Assembly (NCBI RefSeq): GCF_001570785.1
Contig: NZ_BCSI01000002.1
Coordinates: 248,001 to 312,000 of the forward strand
Source of the DNA: Dermabacter hominis NBRC 106157
GTDB taxonomy: Bacteria > Actinomycetota > Actinomycetes > Actinomycetales > Dermabacteraceae
Length of the DNA: 64,000 nt
Reading direction: 5' to 3'
Below, in pieces: positions 17,243-26,906 of the stretch (the stretch's first letter is position 1; every line of letters starts with the position of its first letter). Made by a program: the position numbers and the translations under genes. The notes below the pieces were generated by a model. It did no database searches. It saw only the letters and a list, made by a program, of their open reading frames with translations, and had not been told where the DNA came from.

Positions 17243-17796
17243 GCATCCTCGAGATCATCGGCTCGACTCTCATCGTGATCGGCGTGCTCGTCGCCGCGAT
17301 CGCGATGGTTGGCCTCATTCGCTTCAACGACGTTCTCTCGCGCATGCACGCGGCGTCCAAACCGCAAACCCTCGGCCTTGTGCTCGTGCTTGCGGGGGCG
17401 GCAATCGCCTCGCAGTCGTTGGCAATTGCGGGCATGCTGGCCCTCGTGCTCGCCGCTCAATTCCTGACCATGACAGCCTCGAGCGCGATGCTGGGTCGAG
17501 CCGCATTCCGCCGCGGCTTCCTCCTTGGAAGCGACTACGCCTTCGACGAACTTACGCCGCGACTGTCGATCGGTGGCGAAGGCGACGACGATGACGACGG
17601 CTTCATCGATCCTGAGGCGGATGCCCACCCCGATACCGAGACCGAGAACGCCCTTCCCTCGAACGTTCTCACGCACACGATGGGCCTTGAACTCGCCGGC
17701 CTCAAGGAATACTTCGACGAGGAAGAAGCCAGCGAAGGCGACGAGGGCGATGCCGATGCACACCCCCGCACGGGAGAGTACGGCGGGAAACAGTAG
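17239..17796 (+). CDS. mrpG: Mrp antiporter subunit G with acidic C-terminal extension
   Basis: Residues 1-100 are the normal three-helix MrpG, with MVGLIRFNDVLSRMHAASKP and TLGLVLVLAG. Residues 115-185 form an extra tail dominated by Asp and Glu (GEGDDDDDGFIDPEADAHPD). Start GTG 17239 overlaps the mrpF stop. Together with the mrpC tail this gives the complex an unusually acidic cytoplasmic face. Confidence 0.92.
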   Translation: MSILEIIGSTLIVIGVLVAAIAMVGLIRFNDVLSRMHAASKPQTLGLVLVLAGAAIASQSLAIAGMLALVLAAQFLTMTASSAMLGRAAFRRGFLLGSDYAFDELTPRLSIGGEGDDDDDGFIDPEADAHPDTETENALPSNVLTHTMGLELAGLKEYFDEEEASEGDEGDADAHPRTGEYGGKQ

Positions 17797-17839
17797 CGCC
17801 AGTAGGGCGGTGAAGGTTCCGACGGTTGCCGGGTTAACG

Positions 17840-17877
17840 AGGGAGCGGGGGCGGCCCGGTGGCCACCCCCGCTCCCT
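17840..17877. terminator. Bidirectional terminator between mrpG and fhs
   Basis: AGGGAGCGGGGG at 17840-17851 pairs with CCCCCGCTCCCT at 17866-17877, a 12-bp GC-rich stem between two convergent genes. Confidence 0.8.
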
Positions 17878-17900
17878 TACGCGTGGGAGTCGATAGTCCC

Positions 17901-19577
17901 TTAGAAGAGGCCGATCGCGTTGCCGTCCTCATCGACGCCCATGCGCAGAGCCGCGGGCTCCTTCGGCAGGCCGGGCATGGTCATGACCGAACCGGTGAGG
18001 GCAACGACGAACCCTGCGCCGAGGCGGGGGATGAGGTCACGAACGTGGAGCACGTGGCCCTCGGGCGCGCCGAGCTTGGTCGGGTCGTCGCTGAACGAGT
18101 ACTGGGTCTTCGCCATGCAGACGGGAAGCTTGTCCCAGCCGTTCTTCTTGAGGCGGCGAAGCGCAGCGGGGGCACCGTCGACGTACTGAACTTCGGAAGC
18201 ACCGTAGACCTCTTTGGCGATGGTCTCGATGGCGTTTTCGACGCCGTCCTCGGTCTCGTAGAGGTGGTGGAAGTCGCCGGCCTCTTCGATCGCGGCGAGC
18301 ACCTGGTCGGCGAGGTCGAGAGCGCCTTCGCCACCCTTGGCCCACACCTCGGAGAGGGCTGCCTTGTAACCATTCTCCTTGGCCCAGTCGAGAATCGCCT
18401 TGAGCTCGGTCTCGGTGTCCGACGGGAAGCGGTTGAGGGCGATCACGGGTTCGAGGCCGAACTTGCGGATGTTCTCGAGGTGCTTGCGGAGGTTCGAGGT
18501 GCCTTCGAGGGCCGCGTCGACGTTCTCGGTTTCGAGCTCGTCCTTCTTAACCCCGCCGTGCATCTTGAGCGCGCGCACGGTTGCGACGAGCACGACCGCG
18601 TCGGGCGAGAATCCGCCGAAGCGCGACTTGATGTCGAGGAACTTCTCGCCGCCGAGGTCCGAGCCGAAGCCGGCCTCGGTCACGGCGATCTCACCGAGCT
18701 CGCGGGCGAGGTTCGTCGCGATGATCGAGTTGCAGCCGTGCGCGATGTTGGCGAACGGGCCGCCGTGCACGAGGGCGGGGGTTCCGCCGAGGGTCTGCAC
18801 GAGGTTCGGGTTGAGGGCGTCCTTGAGGAGCATCGTGATGGCGCCTTCGACCTTGAGGTCGGCGACGGTCACGGGCTTGCGATCGAACGTGTAGCCAACG
18901 ACGATGCGCGAGATGCGCTCCTGTAGATCCTTGAGGTCCGTCGCGAGGCAGAGGATCGCCATGATCTCCGAGGCAACGACGATGTCGAAGCCGTCTTCGC
19001 GGGGCATGCCCTGGGCGGGGCCACCGAGGCCGACGACGATCGAGCGAAGTTCGCGGTCGTTGACGTCGAGGACGCGCTTCCACTGGATGCGGCGAGGATC
19101 AATGTTGAGGGGGTTGCCCTGGTGAATCGAGTTGTCGATGAGGGCCGCGAGGGTGTTGTTGGCGATCTGGATCGCGTGGAAGTCGCCCGTGAAGTGGAGG
19201 TTGATGTCTTCCATGGGGACGACCTGGGCGTAGCCGCCGCCGGTCGCGCCACCCTTGACGCCCATGACCGGGCCGAGCGAGGGTTCGCGGAGCGCGACGA
19301 CGGTCTTCTTGCCCTTGAGGGAGAAGGCATCGGAAAGGCCAACGGTCGTCGTGGACTTGCCTTCGCCCGCGGGGGTGGGCGAGAGGGCCGAGACGAGCAC
19401 GAGCTTCGCCTTCGGCTTGTCGCTATTGCGGTCGATCTTCTTCATGTCGACCTTGGCCTTGGTCCAGCCGTAGGGGATGAGGGCGTCGCTCGGAATACCG
19501 GCGGCCTCGGCGATCTCGGTGATCGGCTTGAGGGTGTGTGCCTGGGCGATCTTGAGATCGGGGTTTTCGGTTGCCAT
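17901..19577 (-). CDS. fhs: Formate-tetrahydrofolate ligase
   Basis: 558 residues, full length. It makes 10-formyl-THF from formate, THF and ATP. The P-loop is [11 protein letters not shown] at about 68-78, followed by [20 protein letters not shown] and the folate-site region [12 protein letters not shown] near the C terminus. ATG at 19577 is preceded by AAAGGAG. Monocistronic, ending at a strong terminator shared with the mrp operon. Confidence 0.97.
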   Translation of the reverse strand: MATENPDLKIAQAHTLKPITEIAEAAGIPSDALIPYGWTKAKVDMKKIDRNSDKPKAKLVLVSALSPTPAGEGKSTTTVGLSDAFSLKGKKTVVALREPSLGPVMGVKGGATGGGYAQVVPMEDINLHFTGDFHAIQIANNTLAALIDNSIHQGNPLNIDPRRIQWKRVLDVNDRELRSIVVGLGGPAQGMPREDGFDIVVASEIMAILCLATDLKDLQERISRIVVGYTFDRKPVTVADLKVEGAITMLLKDALNPNLVQTLGGTPALVHGGPFANIAHGCNSIIATNLARELGEIAVTEAGFGSDLGGEKFLDIKSRFGGFSPDAVVLVATVRALKMHGGVKKDELETENVDAALEGTSNLRKHLENIRKFGLEPVIALNRFPSDTETELKAILDWAKENGYKAALSEVWAKGGEGALDLADQVLAAIEEAGDFHHLYETEDGVENAIETIAKEVYGASEVQYVDGAPAALRRLKKNGWDKLPVCMAKTQYSFSDDPTKLGAPEGHVLHVRDLIPRLGAGFVVALTGSVMTMPGLPKEPAALRMGVDEDGNAIGLF

Positions 19578-19753
19578 GGGGCAAATCTCCTTTGATTCTT
19601 CTCGGTTCCTGCGGGGGCGTTCGTCCCTTACTGTGACCTAGCAAACGGGAAATTCCCTGAGCATGCCAACGTTTAATCGCCTCGCGCGGCATCCCGGTGC
19701 GCTCCCGTGACCGAAATTCCGGAAATATGGCGTGTACAGGGGGCATACAAAAA

Positions 19754-19782
19754 TCCCCCGCCCGGTACGACCCGACGGGGGA
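19754..19782 (-). terminator. Rho-independent terminator after tRNA-Phe
   Basis: TCCCCCG at 19754-19760 pairs with CGGGGGA at 19776-19782; read on the minus strand the stem is followed by a run of five T. Confidence 0.75.
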
Positions 19783-19788
19783 TTGCTG

Positions 19789-19861
19789 TGGCTCCGACGG
19801 GCGTCGATCCCGTGACCTCTCGATTTTCAGTCGAACGCTCTACCAACTGAGCTACAGAGCC
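19789..19861 (-). tRNA. tRNA-Phe(GAA)
   Basis: Minus-strand cloverleaf with acceptor GGCTCTG/CGGAGCC, anticodon loop CTGAAAA (GAA) and T arm around GGATCGACGCC. CCA is not encoded. Confidence 0.95.
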
Positions 19862-19985
19862 GTATGTTCCAGAAGGAACAGCGAACAGCCTACCAGTGCG
19901 CGCGAGCGCGTGCGAAATCGATGGGGGAGGGGGAGAGGTAAGACACGTTCGTTCGGGTGCGGGTGCAAACGGTGTGGGGGCATGG

Positions 19986-20012
19986 AAAAACCCCCTCGAT
20001 TCTTCGAGGGGG
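19986..20012 (-). terminator. Rho-independent terminator after tRNA-Asp
   Basis: CCCCCTCGA at 19991-19999 pairs with TCGAGGGGG at 20004-20012; the minus-strand transcript ends in five U from 19990-19986. Confidence 0.85.
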
Positions 20013-20026
20013 TTTGTCGCTTCTTG

Positions 20027-20100
20027 CGACCCTGACCGGGCTTGAACCGGCGACCTCCGCCGTGACAGGGCGGCACTCTAACCAACTGAGCTACAGGGCC
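20027..20100 (-). tRNA. tRNA-Asp(GTC)
   Basis: Minus-strand cloverleaf, acceptor GGCCCTG/CAGGGTC, anticodon stem-loop CCGCC CTGTCAC GGCGG (GTC), T loop TTCAAGC. CCA is not encoded. Confidence 0.95.
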
Positions 20101-20221
20101 TTTTTTGTCGTGCTCTCGCTTCGACTCGAATTACTTTACACACCCTGTGCACCAAATGCCACCTGAGAGCGGAGAGGCTCGTCACATTCGTGATTCCGCT
20201 GGTCTTCGCGTGCTTGGCACA

Positions 20222-22906
20222 ATGGATGGGGTGAGGAGCAGAGCACAGTCCGACGGTTCACCAGCCGTCTTCGATCTCGAGGCAATCGGCGCGAATCTCG
20301 CCTTCGCGAGTGTCGCTGCCGACCTCGCCGAGGCGATCGCGTCGCCCGGTGCGAGCGCGGTCGTCCAGGCGCCTCCGGGATCGGGCAAGACGACGCTCGT
20401 GCCGCCCATCGTTGCGAACGCTCTCGTGGGCGAGCAAGGCGCGGGTCGCGTGATAGTCACGCAGCCGCGGCGCGTCGCCGCGCGTGCCGGCGCATCCAGG
20501 CTTCGTGCCCTCGCTTCACAGACCACCCCGGCGCTCGCCGACCGCGTCGCCTATACGGTGCGCGGTGACTCTACGCTCACGCGCGACTCCCTCGTGGAGT
20601 TCGTGACACCGGGTGTCCTCGTGCGACGCTTCCTCGCCGATCCTGAGCTCGCGGATGTGTCGGCGATTGTGCTCGACGAGGTGCATGAGCGCTCCCTTGA
20701 GTCAGATCTCGCGTTTGCCTTCGCGCTCGACGTGCGCGACCTGCGCGGAGATTTGAGGATTCTCGCGCTTTCGGCGACCCTCGATGCCGAGCGTTTCGCG
20801 GGCCTCATGGGGGAGGCCGTGGCGGACCCGGTACCGGTGATTGACTCGCCAACGGCGCTGTTTCCCGTCGCGACGCGACGAGAGCCCTTCGCCTCGCGCA
20901 TGAACGAGCGCGGAGTCTCAAGGGAGTTCCTCGAGCATGCCGCGCGGGTGGCGGTCGAGGCGCTTGAGGAGCCGGGCGAGCTCGCGGATAGCGACGTTCT
21001 CGTGTTCCTGCCGGGGGCGTGGGAGGTTGAAAATGCGGCATCGGCGGCGCGGGACCTGCTCGCGCGCCGTGGCGCGCGGGTCGACGTATGCGAGCTTCAC
21101 GGCCGCATCGATGCGCGTGAACAGGATCGGATTGTGCGGGGCCGCGGAGCCGACGAGCCGCGCAGGATCATCTTCTCCACGAACCTCGCCGAGTCGTCGC
21201 TCACCGTGCCGGGCGTGAGCATCGTTGTAGATTCGGGGCTGAGCCGCGAAGTGCGCCGCGATGCCGCAAGGAAAATGAGCGGCCTCGTGACCGTCACGGC
21301 GTCGCGTGCGAGCATGGCGCAGCGCGCCGGTCGCGCGGGCCGACTCGGCCCCGGCCTCGCGATTCGCCTCTTCGACGACCTCGCCTACGCCGGCGCGCGA
21401 GACTTCACCCTCCCCGAGATTGCGAGCGCCGACCTCACCGATACGGCACTGCTCATGGCGGCATGGGGGACGCCCGGCGGCTCAGGCCTTCGCCTTCCCG
21501 ATCCGCCCCCGTCGGACGCGCTCGGCGAGGCCCACGAGACACTCCACGCCCTCGGAGCCCTCGACGCCGAGGGAACCCTCACTCCACTTGGCCGCACACT
21601 CGCCTCCATCCCCACCGACCCGCGGCTTGCCCGCGCGCTGCTCGCCTCAACACCGGTCGTAGGGTCCGACGCCGCCTCGCGCACCGTCGCCGCCCTGTCC
21701 CTTGAGGCGCCACTCCCGCTCGACGGCCGCAGCATCGACGGTCCGCGTGCGAGCCGCGAGCGTCTCGCGAAAGAAACCGAGCGTTTCGCCCGCATCGCTT
21801 GCCGCCATGCAGGCGATGCACACCCCGACACGAGCGGCGGACTGGAGACGCTCGAGGCGCCGCACGATCCGGCGCACGCCGCCGGAATCGTTGTGGGCCT
21901 CGCTTACCCGGAGCGCCTCGCGCGGCGCGTCGAGCCGGGAATCTACGAGTGCGCCGGCGGGACCCGCGCCGGCACGGACGAGACGAGTCTCGGCGAATGG
22001 ATCGCGATTGCCGAGATGCAGCGATCGAACGCGAAGGCCGCCCGCGGCACGGGCGCGATCATCCGCTCTGCCGCACCCCTCACCGAAGAGGAAGCCCTCG
22101 CGTGTGCGGGACCGCTCGTGTCCGAGAGAACCGAGATCGACTTCGGCGAGAGCGGCGCGAAAGCGCGCCGCGTGAAAGTGCTCGGCAGCATCGTTCTCTC
22201 CTCGACCCCCACGAAAGCCGAGGGGGCAGGTGCGCGAGAGGCTGTTCTCGCGGGCATTCAACGCGCCGGACTCGGCATGTTCACGTGGAGCCCGAGCGCC
22301 GCGAACCTGCGCTCCCGCCTCGCACTTCTTCACCGCGAGCTCGGCGACCCCTGGCCCGACGTGAGCGATGCGGCCCTGCTGTCCCGCCTCGAGGAACTCG
22401 CGGGCCCCGAGCTCGACGCCCTCGCCGGCATCGGCAGAAAAAACCCGCTTCCCCCCTCAAAAATCGATATGCGCCCCATCCTCGAGCGCGCCCTCCCATG
22501 GCCCGAAGCCGCGCGACTCGAAGAACTCGCGCCCGAGAGAATCCAGGTGCCGTCGGACTCCAAAATTCGCCTTGACTACCCGAGCGCCGAGCAGATTGCG
22601 CACGCCGATGAGAGCGGCGCGGATGAGGCGCCCGTGAGGCTCAAGGTCAAGCTCCAGGAAATGTTCGGGCTCGAAGAGACCCCGCGCATCGTCGAGGGCA
22701 GGGTGAGCGTGCTCATCGAGCTGCTCTCACCCGGCGGGAAACCCCTCGCGATCACGAAGGACCTGCGCTCATTTTGGGCGGGGCCGTACGCGGAGGTCCG
22801 CAAAGAAATGCGCGGCCGCTACCCGAAACACCCCTGGCCCGAGGACCCGATGGCGTTCGAAGCGACCGCGAAAACGAACCGCGCACTCAGGCGCGGCCCG
22901 CACTAG
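20222..22906 (+). CDS. hrpB: DEAH-box ATP-dependent helicase HrpB
   Basis: About 894 residues. Motif I PPGSGKTTLVPP, motif Ia TQPRRVAARAGA, motif II DEVH, motif III LALSATLD, motif VI QRAGRAGRLGPG, then the HA2/OB region and the HrpB-specific C terminus ending in RGRYPKHPWPEDP. The role of HrpB in bacteria is poorly defined; RNA helicase activity is inferred from family. I chose ATG 20222; open frame continues to 20105, and no start has a convincing ribosome binding site, so a leaderless message is possible. Confidence 0.9.
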   Translation: MDGVRSRAQSDGSPAVFDLEAIGANLAFASVAADLAEAIASPGASAVVQAPPGSGKTTLVPPIVANALVGEQGAGRVIVTQPRRVAARAGASRLRALASQTTPALADRVAYTVRGDSTLTRDSLVEFVTPGVLVRRFLADPELADVSAIVLDEVHERSLESDLAFAFALDVRDLRGDLRILALSATLDAERFAGLMGEAVADPVPVIDSPTALFPVATRREPFASRMNERGVSREFLEHAARVAVEALEEPGELADSDVLVFLPGAWEVENAASAARDLLARRGARVDVCELHGRIDAREQDRIVRGRGADEPRRIIFSTNLAESSLTVPGVSIVVDSGLSREVRRDAARKMSGLVTVTASRASMAQRAGRAGRLGPGLAIRLFDDLAYAGARDFTLPEIASADLTDTALLMAAWGTPGGSGLRLPDPPPSDALGEAHETLHALGALDAEGTLTPLGRTLASIPTDPRLARALLASTPVVGSDAASRTVAALSLEAPLPLDGRSIDGPRASRERLAKETERFARIACRHAGDAHPDTSGGLETLEAPHDPAHAAGIVVGLAYPERLARRVEPGIYECAGGTRAGTDETSLGEWIAIAEMQRSNAKAARGTGAIIRSAAPLTEEEALACAGPLVSERTEIDFGESGAKARRVKVLGSIVLSSTPTKAEGAGAREAVLAGIQRAGLGMFTWSPSAANLRSRLALLHRELGDPWPDVSDAALLSRLEELAGPELDALAGIGRKNPLPPSKIDMRPILERALPWPEAARLEELAPERIQVPSDSKIRLDYPSAEQIAHADESGADEAPVRLKVKLQEMFGLEETPRIVEGRVSVLIELLSPGGKPLAITKDLRSFWAGPYAEVRKEMRGRYPKHPWPEDPMAFEATAKTNRALRRGPH

Positions 22907-22915
22907 GGGCGGGGA

Positions 22916-23527
22916 CTACTTCTCGAGTGCCCGCACGCCCTTCCAGGCAAGAGGAATCAGCCCGGCGGCGATTGCGGCCTTCACGATTCCACCCGGAATG
23001 AATGGGATGAGACCCGCGTTCATGATGCCCGCGAAGTCGAGGCCGAGGCCCATGATCGAGTTGAGCACCCACGCCATGTACGGCACGCCCACGACGAACG
23101 GCAACGCGCTCGCGGCAATAAAGCCGAGAAGCGCGAGGGCGAACTTGCGATCCCACGCGCGCTCCGCCATCCAGCCCGCCACAAAGGCCGAGGGGATAAA
23201 GCCGATGATGAAGCCGAAGCTCGGCTCGAGAACCATGCCCGGGCCGCCGCCGAACTCGGCGAAAATCGGGGCGCCCGCAAGACCCGCCACGAGGTAGGTG
23301 GCGAGCGATGCCGCGCCGCGCTTCGAACCGAGCGCCGCACCCACGAGAATCACGCCGAGCGTCTGGCCGGTGATCGGCACATACGGAAGCGGAATCGTGA
23401 CCTGTGCGAGGAGCCCTACCACAACGACACCGGCTGCGATGAGCGAGAGATCGGTGAGCAGCGTGCGGTGTTTAACGAGCGAATCGGCGAGCACGGGGCG
23501 AGTGCCGGCAAGGGGTGCGGTGGTCAT
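22916..23527 (-). CDS. bioY: Biotin transporter S component BioY
   Basis: 203 residues with six membrane helices and the BioY landmarks VPITGQTLGVILVGAALGSK and GGPGMVLEPSFGFIIGF. It binds biotin in the membrane and works with an ECF module. No bioM/bioN ATPase or T component is adjacent, so it either uses a shared ECF module elsewhere or works alone. Convergent with hrpB, nine bases apart. Confidence 0.93.
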   Translation of the reverse strand: MTTAPLAGTRPVLADSLVKHRTLLTDLSLIAAGVVVVGLLAQVTIPLPYVPITGQTLGVILVGAALGSKRGAASLATYLVAGLAGAPIFAEFGGGPGMVLEPSFGFIIGFIPSAFVAGWMAERAWDRKFALALLGFIAASALPFVVGVPYMAWVLNSIMGLGLDFAGIMNAGLIPFIPGGIVKAAIAAGLIPLAWKGVRALEK

Positions 23528-23651
23528 GGATCTCCTTCATCTCACGAATAGGGCCGCACTAATACTAGGCCCCGCTCCCGTTCAACGTGGAGAAGAGCGC
23601 GGTCGCCTACACCTGAATCGAGGCGCATGTGGCGCTCTATAGGGTGGGATC

Positions 23652-24863
23652 ATGCCACCACGATCCCGCACCTCCGATACTCGCACCGAGCGCGCCCGCC
23701 TCATATATGCGCGCCTGAGTGCACAAGGACTCGCCCTGCCGAGGCATCGCAACGCCGGGAATCTCGTGCACGCGATGGGCGCGATGCAGGGGCAGGATCT
23801 GCCCGGCCTGCTCTCCTCGATCGCCCTTCGGCTCGATGCGGAAAAGGTCGGTGAAGCACCAGGCCAGGATCAGGTTCCGACGGTGGCTCCCCAAGCGTCG
23901 GATTCTGAAGCTTTCCCGAGCGACGCGCGCATGCGGGAAGTACTGCACGCGTTTGACGCAGGCGAGATCGTGCGCGGTTACCCGATGCGAGGGACCGTTT
24001 TCGCCATGGCCGCCCGCGATGCGCGGTGGATGACCGAGCTGTGTGCGAAGAAGGGAGAGTGGGAAGCAAGGCGCCGCCGCTCGCGCAATCTATCCGACGC
24101 CCAGGTTGAGCACGCGCTGAACCTCACCCTCGAATTCCTCGCGGGGAAAGTGCGAGGTGTGACACGGGCCGAACTCCTCGAGGCGTGGAAAAACGGCGGC
24201 ATCGAGACGGACGGCGGTCGCGGCTACCACCTCATCACCTACTTCATGGCATCCGGCCACCTGATCTACGGGCCGATCGACGGTGCGGAACAGCGAATCG
24301 CCGACGCCGCGACGTGGCTCCCCAAGGGGAGTGGACTCGAAGAGCGTTTCGGGGGAGACAAAGTCGCGGCAACCGCGGCACTGCTCGAGCGCTACCTCGC
24401 AAGTCATGGGCCAGCAACGCTGCGCGATTTCGCGTGGTGGACGAAACTCCCGCTTCGCCAGATCCGCGCGGCTGCCCTCCAGATCGGCGACGGAATCGAG
24501 GAATGGGGCAGTGACGCCGCAGGCGAGACGCTATTCTGCCGCGCGGGGCTTGCCGATGAGGTCAGCTCTGCCGCCGCACGCGTTCGGGGCACCTTCCTGC
24601 TGCCCGGTTTCGACGAGCTCGTGCTCGGATACCCCGACCGTCTCGCCCTCATGACCGAACAAGAGCACGCGCTGCTCGTGCCCGGAAACAACGGGGTGTT
24701 CCGGCGGGGAATCGTGCGCGGCGGGCGCATGGTTGCCCTGTGGCGCACCGTCAAGCGCAAGAGGGGTCGGGCGCTCGCGGTTGATGCCTTTGGTGAACTC
24801 TCCGCTGCGGCCTCGCGCGACATCGACAATGCCTTCGCGGCTTTTCCGCATCACGACCAGTAG
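23652..24863 (+). CDS. Winged-helix AlkZ/YcaQ-like DNA-binding protein
   Basis: 403 residues of the HTH_42 family: early QGQDLPGLLSSIALRL, IVRGYPMRGTVF, LLPGFDELVLGYPDR and PGNNGVFRRGIVRGGRMVALW at the C terminus. Relatives include the AlkZ glycosylase that unhooks interstrand crosslinks in antibiotic producers, but the catalytic QxQ-type motif cannot be assigned surely here (the sequence reads QGQD at about 42), so enzymatic activity is a possibility, not a conclusion. Start ATG 23652. Confidence 0.8.
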   Translation: MPPRSRTSDTRTERARLIYARLSAQGLALPRHRNAGNLVHAMGAMQGQDLPGLLSSIALRLDAEKVGEAPGQDQVPTVAPQASDSEAFPSDARMREVLHAFDAGEIVRGYPMRGTVFAMAARDARWMTELCAKKGEWEARRRRSRNLSDAQVEHALNLTLEFLAGKVRGVTRAELLEAWKNGGIETDGGRGYHLITYFMASGHLIYGPIDGAEQRIADAATWLPKGSGLEERFGGDKVAATAALLERYLASHGPATLRDFAWWTKLPLRQIRAAALQIGDGIEEWGSDAAGETLFCRAGLADEVSSAAARVRGTFLLPGFDELVLGYPDRLALMTEQEHALLVPGNNGVFRRGIVRGGRMVALWRTVKRKRGRALAVDAFGELSAAASRDIDNAFAAFPHHDQ

Positions 24864-25025
24864 GTGGCGCCCGCGCTCGGCGTAGGGGTGTCGGAGATCA
24901 CCGCGCGGAGTGTGCGGCACGTGTACCAAGGTCCCGTGAAAAGGGGAGTGTGCGCAGGTAATTAATTATCTAGCGTCCAACGCCGTTGGCAGAACCCCCA
25001 CCGATTATTCACGGAGAAAAGCGCC

Positions 25026-26333
25026 ATGGGAAAACTCGCGAAGAATCGCAATGGAATTAAAAAAGGCGGCATTGCCGCAGGCTCGTGCTGTGGCTGCACG
25101 GGACTCGGAGTTGTGGGCCTGCTCATTCTCGGCGTTATAGGGTCGCTCGCGGCTCCAACCGAACAGTCGCCGACTCCGGTCGCGTCCTCTTCCGCTGCCT
25201 CCTCCGCAACGCCTGCACCTTCTTCGGTGGAAGATGCACACGAAGCTGGTTCGGTGTCAGTAACACCGGATGCATCGCCCGCACTCAACTCAGACGTGAA
25301 TGCCGTCTCTGTGCCCGGTGAGAACAATGCGACCGTCGCCCCTGCCGGCCAGCAGGCGGCCCCCACCGGTACCGCTCTCGCCCAGCTCCGCACGCTCGAG
25401 GTGAAAGGGAGGGCCCCGAAAACGGGGTATGACCGTGAATCCTTCGGTTGGCGCGACGACGTCGACCGCAACGGCTGCGATACGCGCAACGACATTCTTA
25501 GGCGCGACCTGAAGAACATCACCACGAAAGCGGGCACCCAGGGCTGTGTGGTGCTGTCGGGCCGAGTCGACTCGTCGTATAGCGGTTCCAGTTACGACTT
25601 CGTGCGCAACCCCACTAACACGGACATCGACCACGTCGTTGCCCTCTCCGATGCGTGGCAAAGTGGCGCCTCTAGTTGGGATGCACAAAAGAAGATCGCC
25701 TTCGCGAATGATCCTCTCAATCTTCTTGCCGTCGAGTCGACGCTGAACCGGCAAAAAGGCGACGGCGATGCCGCGACGTGGCTACCGCCGCACAAGCCCT
25801 ATCGCTGCGAGTATGTGGCACGCCAAGTAGCGGTGAAAGCGAAGTATGGACTCTGGGTGAAACCGGCTGAGGCCGAGGCCATCGAGCGCGTATTGGCGAC
25901 GTGCCCCGACATGAAAGCGTTTGACCGAAACGTCGAGCCGCCCGCCACCGACTCAACCACGGAAGCAAAACCGGCGCCAACCGAAAAGCCTCGACGGGCG
26001 GAAAAGCCAAAACGCGCTGACAAGCCTCGGCAGGCTGACAAGCCCGCGCCCCTCGTCAGGGAAGTGGAGAGGGAGGCACCCAAGAAGGACGTGCCGCACA
26101 AGAAGGCTCCCAAGAAGGACACTCCTAAGAAAGAGGCTCCCAAGAAGGACACTCCTAAGAAAGAGGCTCCCAAGAAAGAAGCCCCGAAAAAGAAGTCTTC
26201 GGGCGGCGGATTCCGCAACTGTAAGGCCGCATGGGAAGCCGGGGCTGCCCCGCTCCACAGGGGGGATTCCGGCTACGCGCCGAAACTTGATAGGGATGAC
26301 GACGGCGTCGCGTGTGAAAGGGATCCTCGGTAG
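25026..26333 (+). CDS. Secreted or anchored HNH nuclease (DUF1524) with excalibur domain
   Basis: 435 residues. A single hydrophobic segment at about 22-46 suggests membrane anchoring or secretion. Residues 130-290 are a DUF1524/GmrSD-type HNH domain with NTDIDHVVALSDAWQSGAS, FANDPLNLLAV and the NRQKGD end. Then comes a Lys/Pro/Glu-rich linker of tandem KKEAPKKDTP-type repeats (about 330-395), and a C-terminal excalibur calcium-binding domain (FRNCKAAWEAGAAP, then LDRDDDGVACE). Domain order implies a cell-surface or extracellular DNase with Ca2+-dependent folding. Preceded by GGAG close to the ATG. Confidence 0.88.
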   Translation: MGKLAKNRNGIKKGGIAAGSCCGCTGLGVVGLLILGVIGSLAAPTEQSPTPVASSSAASSATPAPSSVEDAHEAGSVSVTPDASPALNSDVNAVSVPGENNATVAPAGQQAAPTGTALAQLRTLEVKGRAPKTGYDRESFGWRDDVDRNGCDTRNDILRRDLKNITTKAGTQGCVVLSGRVDSSYSGSSYDFVRNPTNTDIDHVVALSDAWQSGASSWDAQKKIAFANDPLNLLAVESTLNRQKGDGDAATWLPPHKPYRCEYVARQVAVKAKYGLWVKPAEAEAIERVLATCPDMKAFDRNVEPPATDSTTEAKPAPTEKPRRAEKPKRADKPRQADKPAPLVREVEREAPKKDVPHKKAPKKDTPKKEAPKKDTPKKEAPKKEAPKKKSSGGGFRNCKAAWEAGAAPLHRGDSGYAPKLDRDDDGVACERDPR

Positions 26334-26394
26334 TTCGCCCGGCCTCTTTTCAGGCGTGAAGGCAGCGGTGTGAGCTGGTAGTGGGGTCTTTTCC

Positions 26395-26509
26395 CCACAC
26401 CCCACTGCTCTTCCCCTCCCTCCCTCCCTTCGCCCTTTCTCACCCGCCCTTCCCCTTTCCCGCCTTCCGTTCCCCCCCTCTCGCCCTCCCTTCCCCCTTC
26501 TTCCCGCCG
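26395..26509 (+). other. Pyrimidine-rich tract in a 500-bp gene-free region
   Basis: About 110 bases are almost wholly C and T on the plus strand (few A or G), downstream of the nuclease gene. Such tracts can form triplex or R-loop structures; nothing more can be read. The remainder of 26334-26830 contains the inverted repeat below and the tRNA-Thr terminator but no credible gene. Confidence 0.6.
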
Positions 26510-26578
26510 CGAAAGTGGTGAAAAATGGCCTCTGCGCACCTGAATCACCGGTCTGGTGGCGATTTTTCACCACTTTCG
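26510..26578. repeat. 17-bp perfect inverted repeat
   Basis: CGAAAGTGGTGAAAAAT at 26510-26526 is repeated in reverse as ATTTTTCACCACTTTCG at 26562-26578 around a 35-base spacer that itself contains CACCGGTCTGGTG. It directly follows the pyrimidine tract. It could form a long hairpin or be the ends of a miniature element or REP-type sequence. Confidence 0.8.
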
Positions 26579-26790
26579 AAGTTTGCCGGGCGGTGCCGGT
26601 GGTGCGGAGGGCGGGGGAGAGGTTGGAGCTGGGGGTGGCCGAAGCCGGAGTTGGGGCACGAGGCGGCAGGTCTAAAGCTGAGATTGAGTGGGCCGCGACC
26701 GGGGAGCGCAGCGGCACATGGCTAACCGAATGGCTAACTGAAGGGTTACAAGAAGGGCAACAACCCGCCACTTCAATTTGGGTAAAGAGA

Positions 26791-26820
26791 ACCCCCACCG
26801 GGTGTTTGTCCTGGTGGGGG
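26791..26820 (-). terminator. Terminator after tRNA-Thr
   Basis: CCCCCACC at 26792-26799 pairs with GGTGGGGG at 26813-26820, ten bases beyond the tRNA 3' end on the minus strand. The following minus-strand tract (TTCTCTTT) is pyrimidine-rich. Confidence 0.7.
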
Positions 26821-26830
26821 CCGCTTTTTG

Positions 26831-26906
26831 TGGAGCCTCCTGCCGGAATCGAACCGGCGACCTATTCATTACGAGTGAATCGCTCTACCGACTGAGCTAA
26901 GGAGGC
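26831..26906 (-). tRNA. tRNA-Thr(CGT)
   Basis: Minus-strand cloverleaf, acceptor GCCTCCT/AGGAGGC, anticodon loop CTCGTAA (CGT), T loop TTCGATT, and encoded CCA at the 3' end. Confidence 0.95.
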
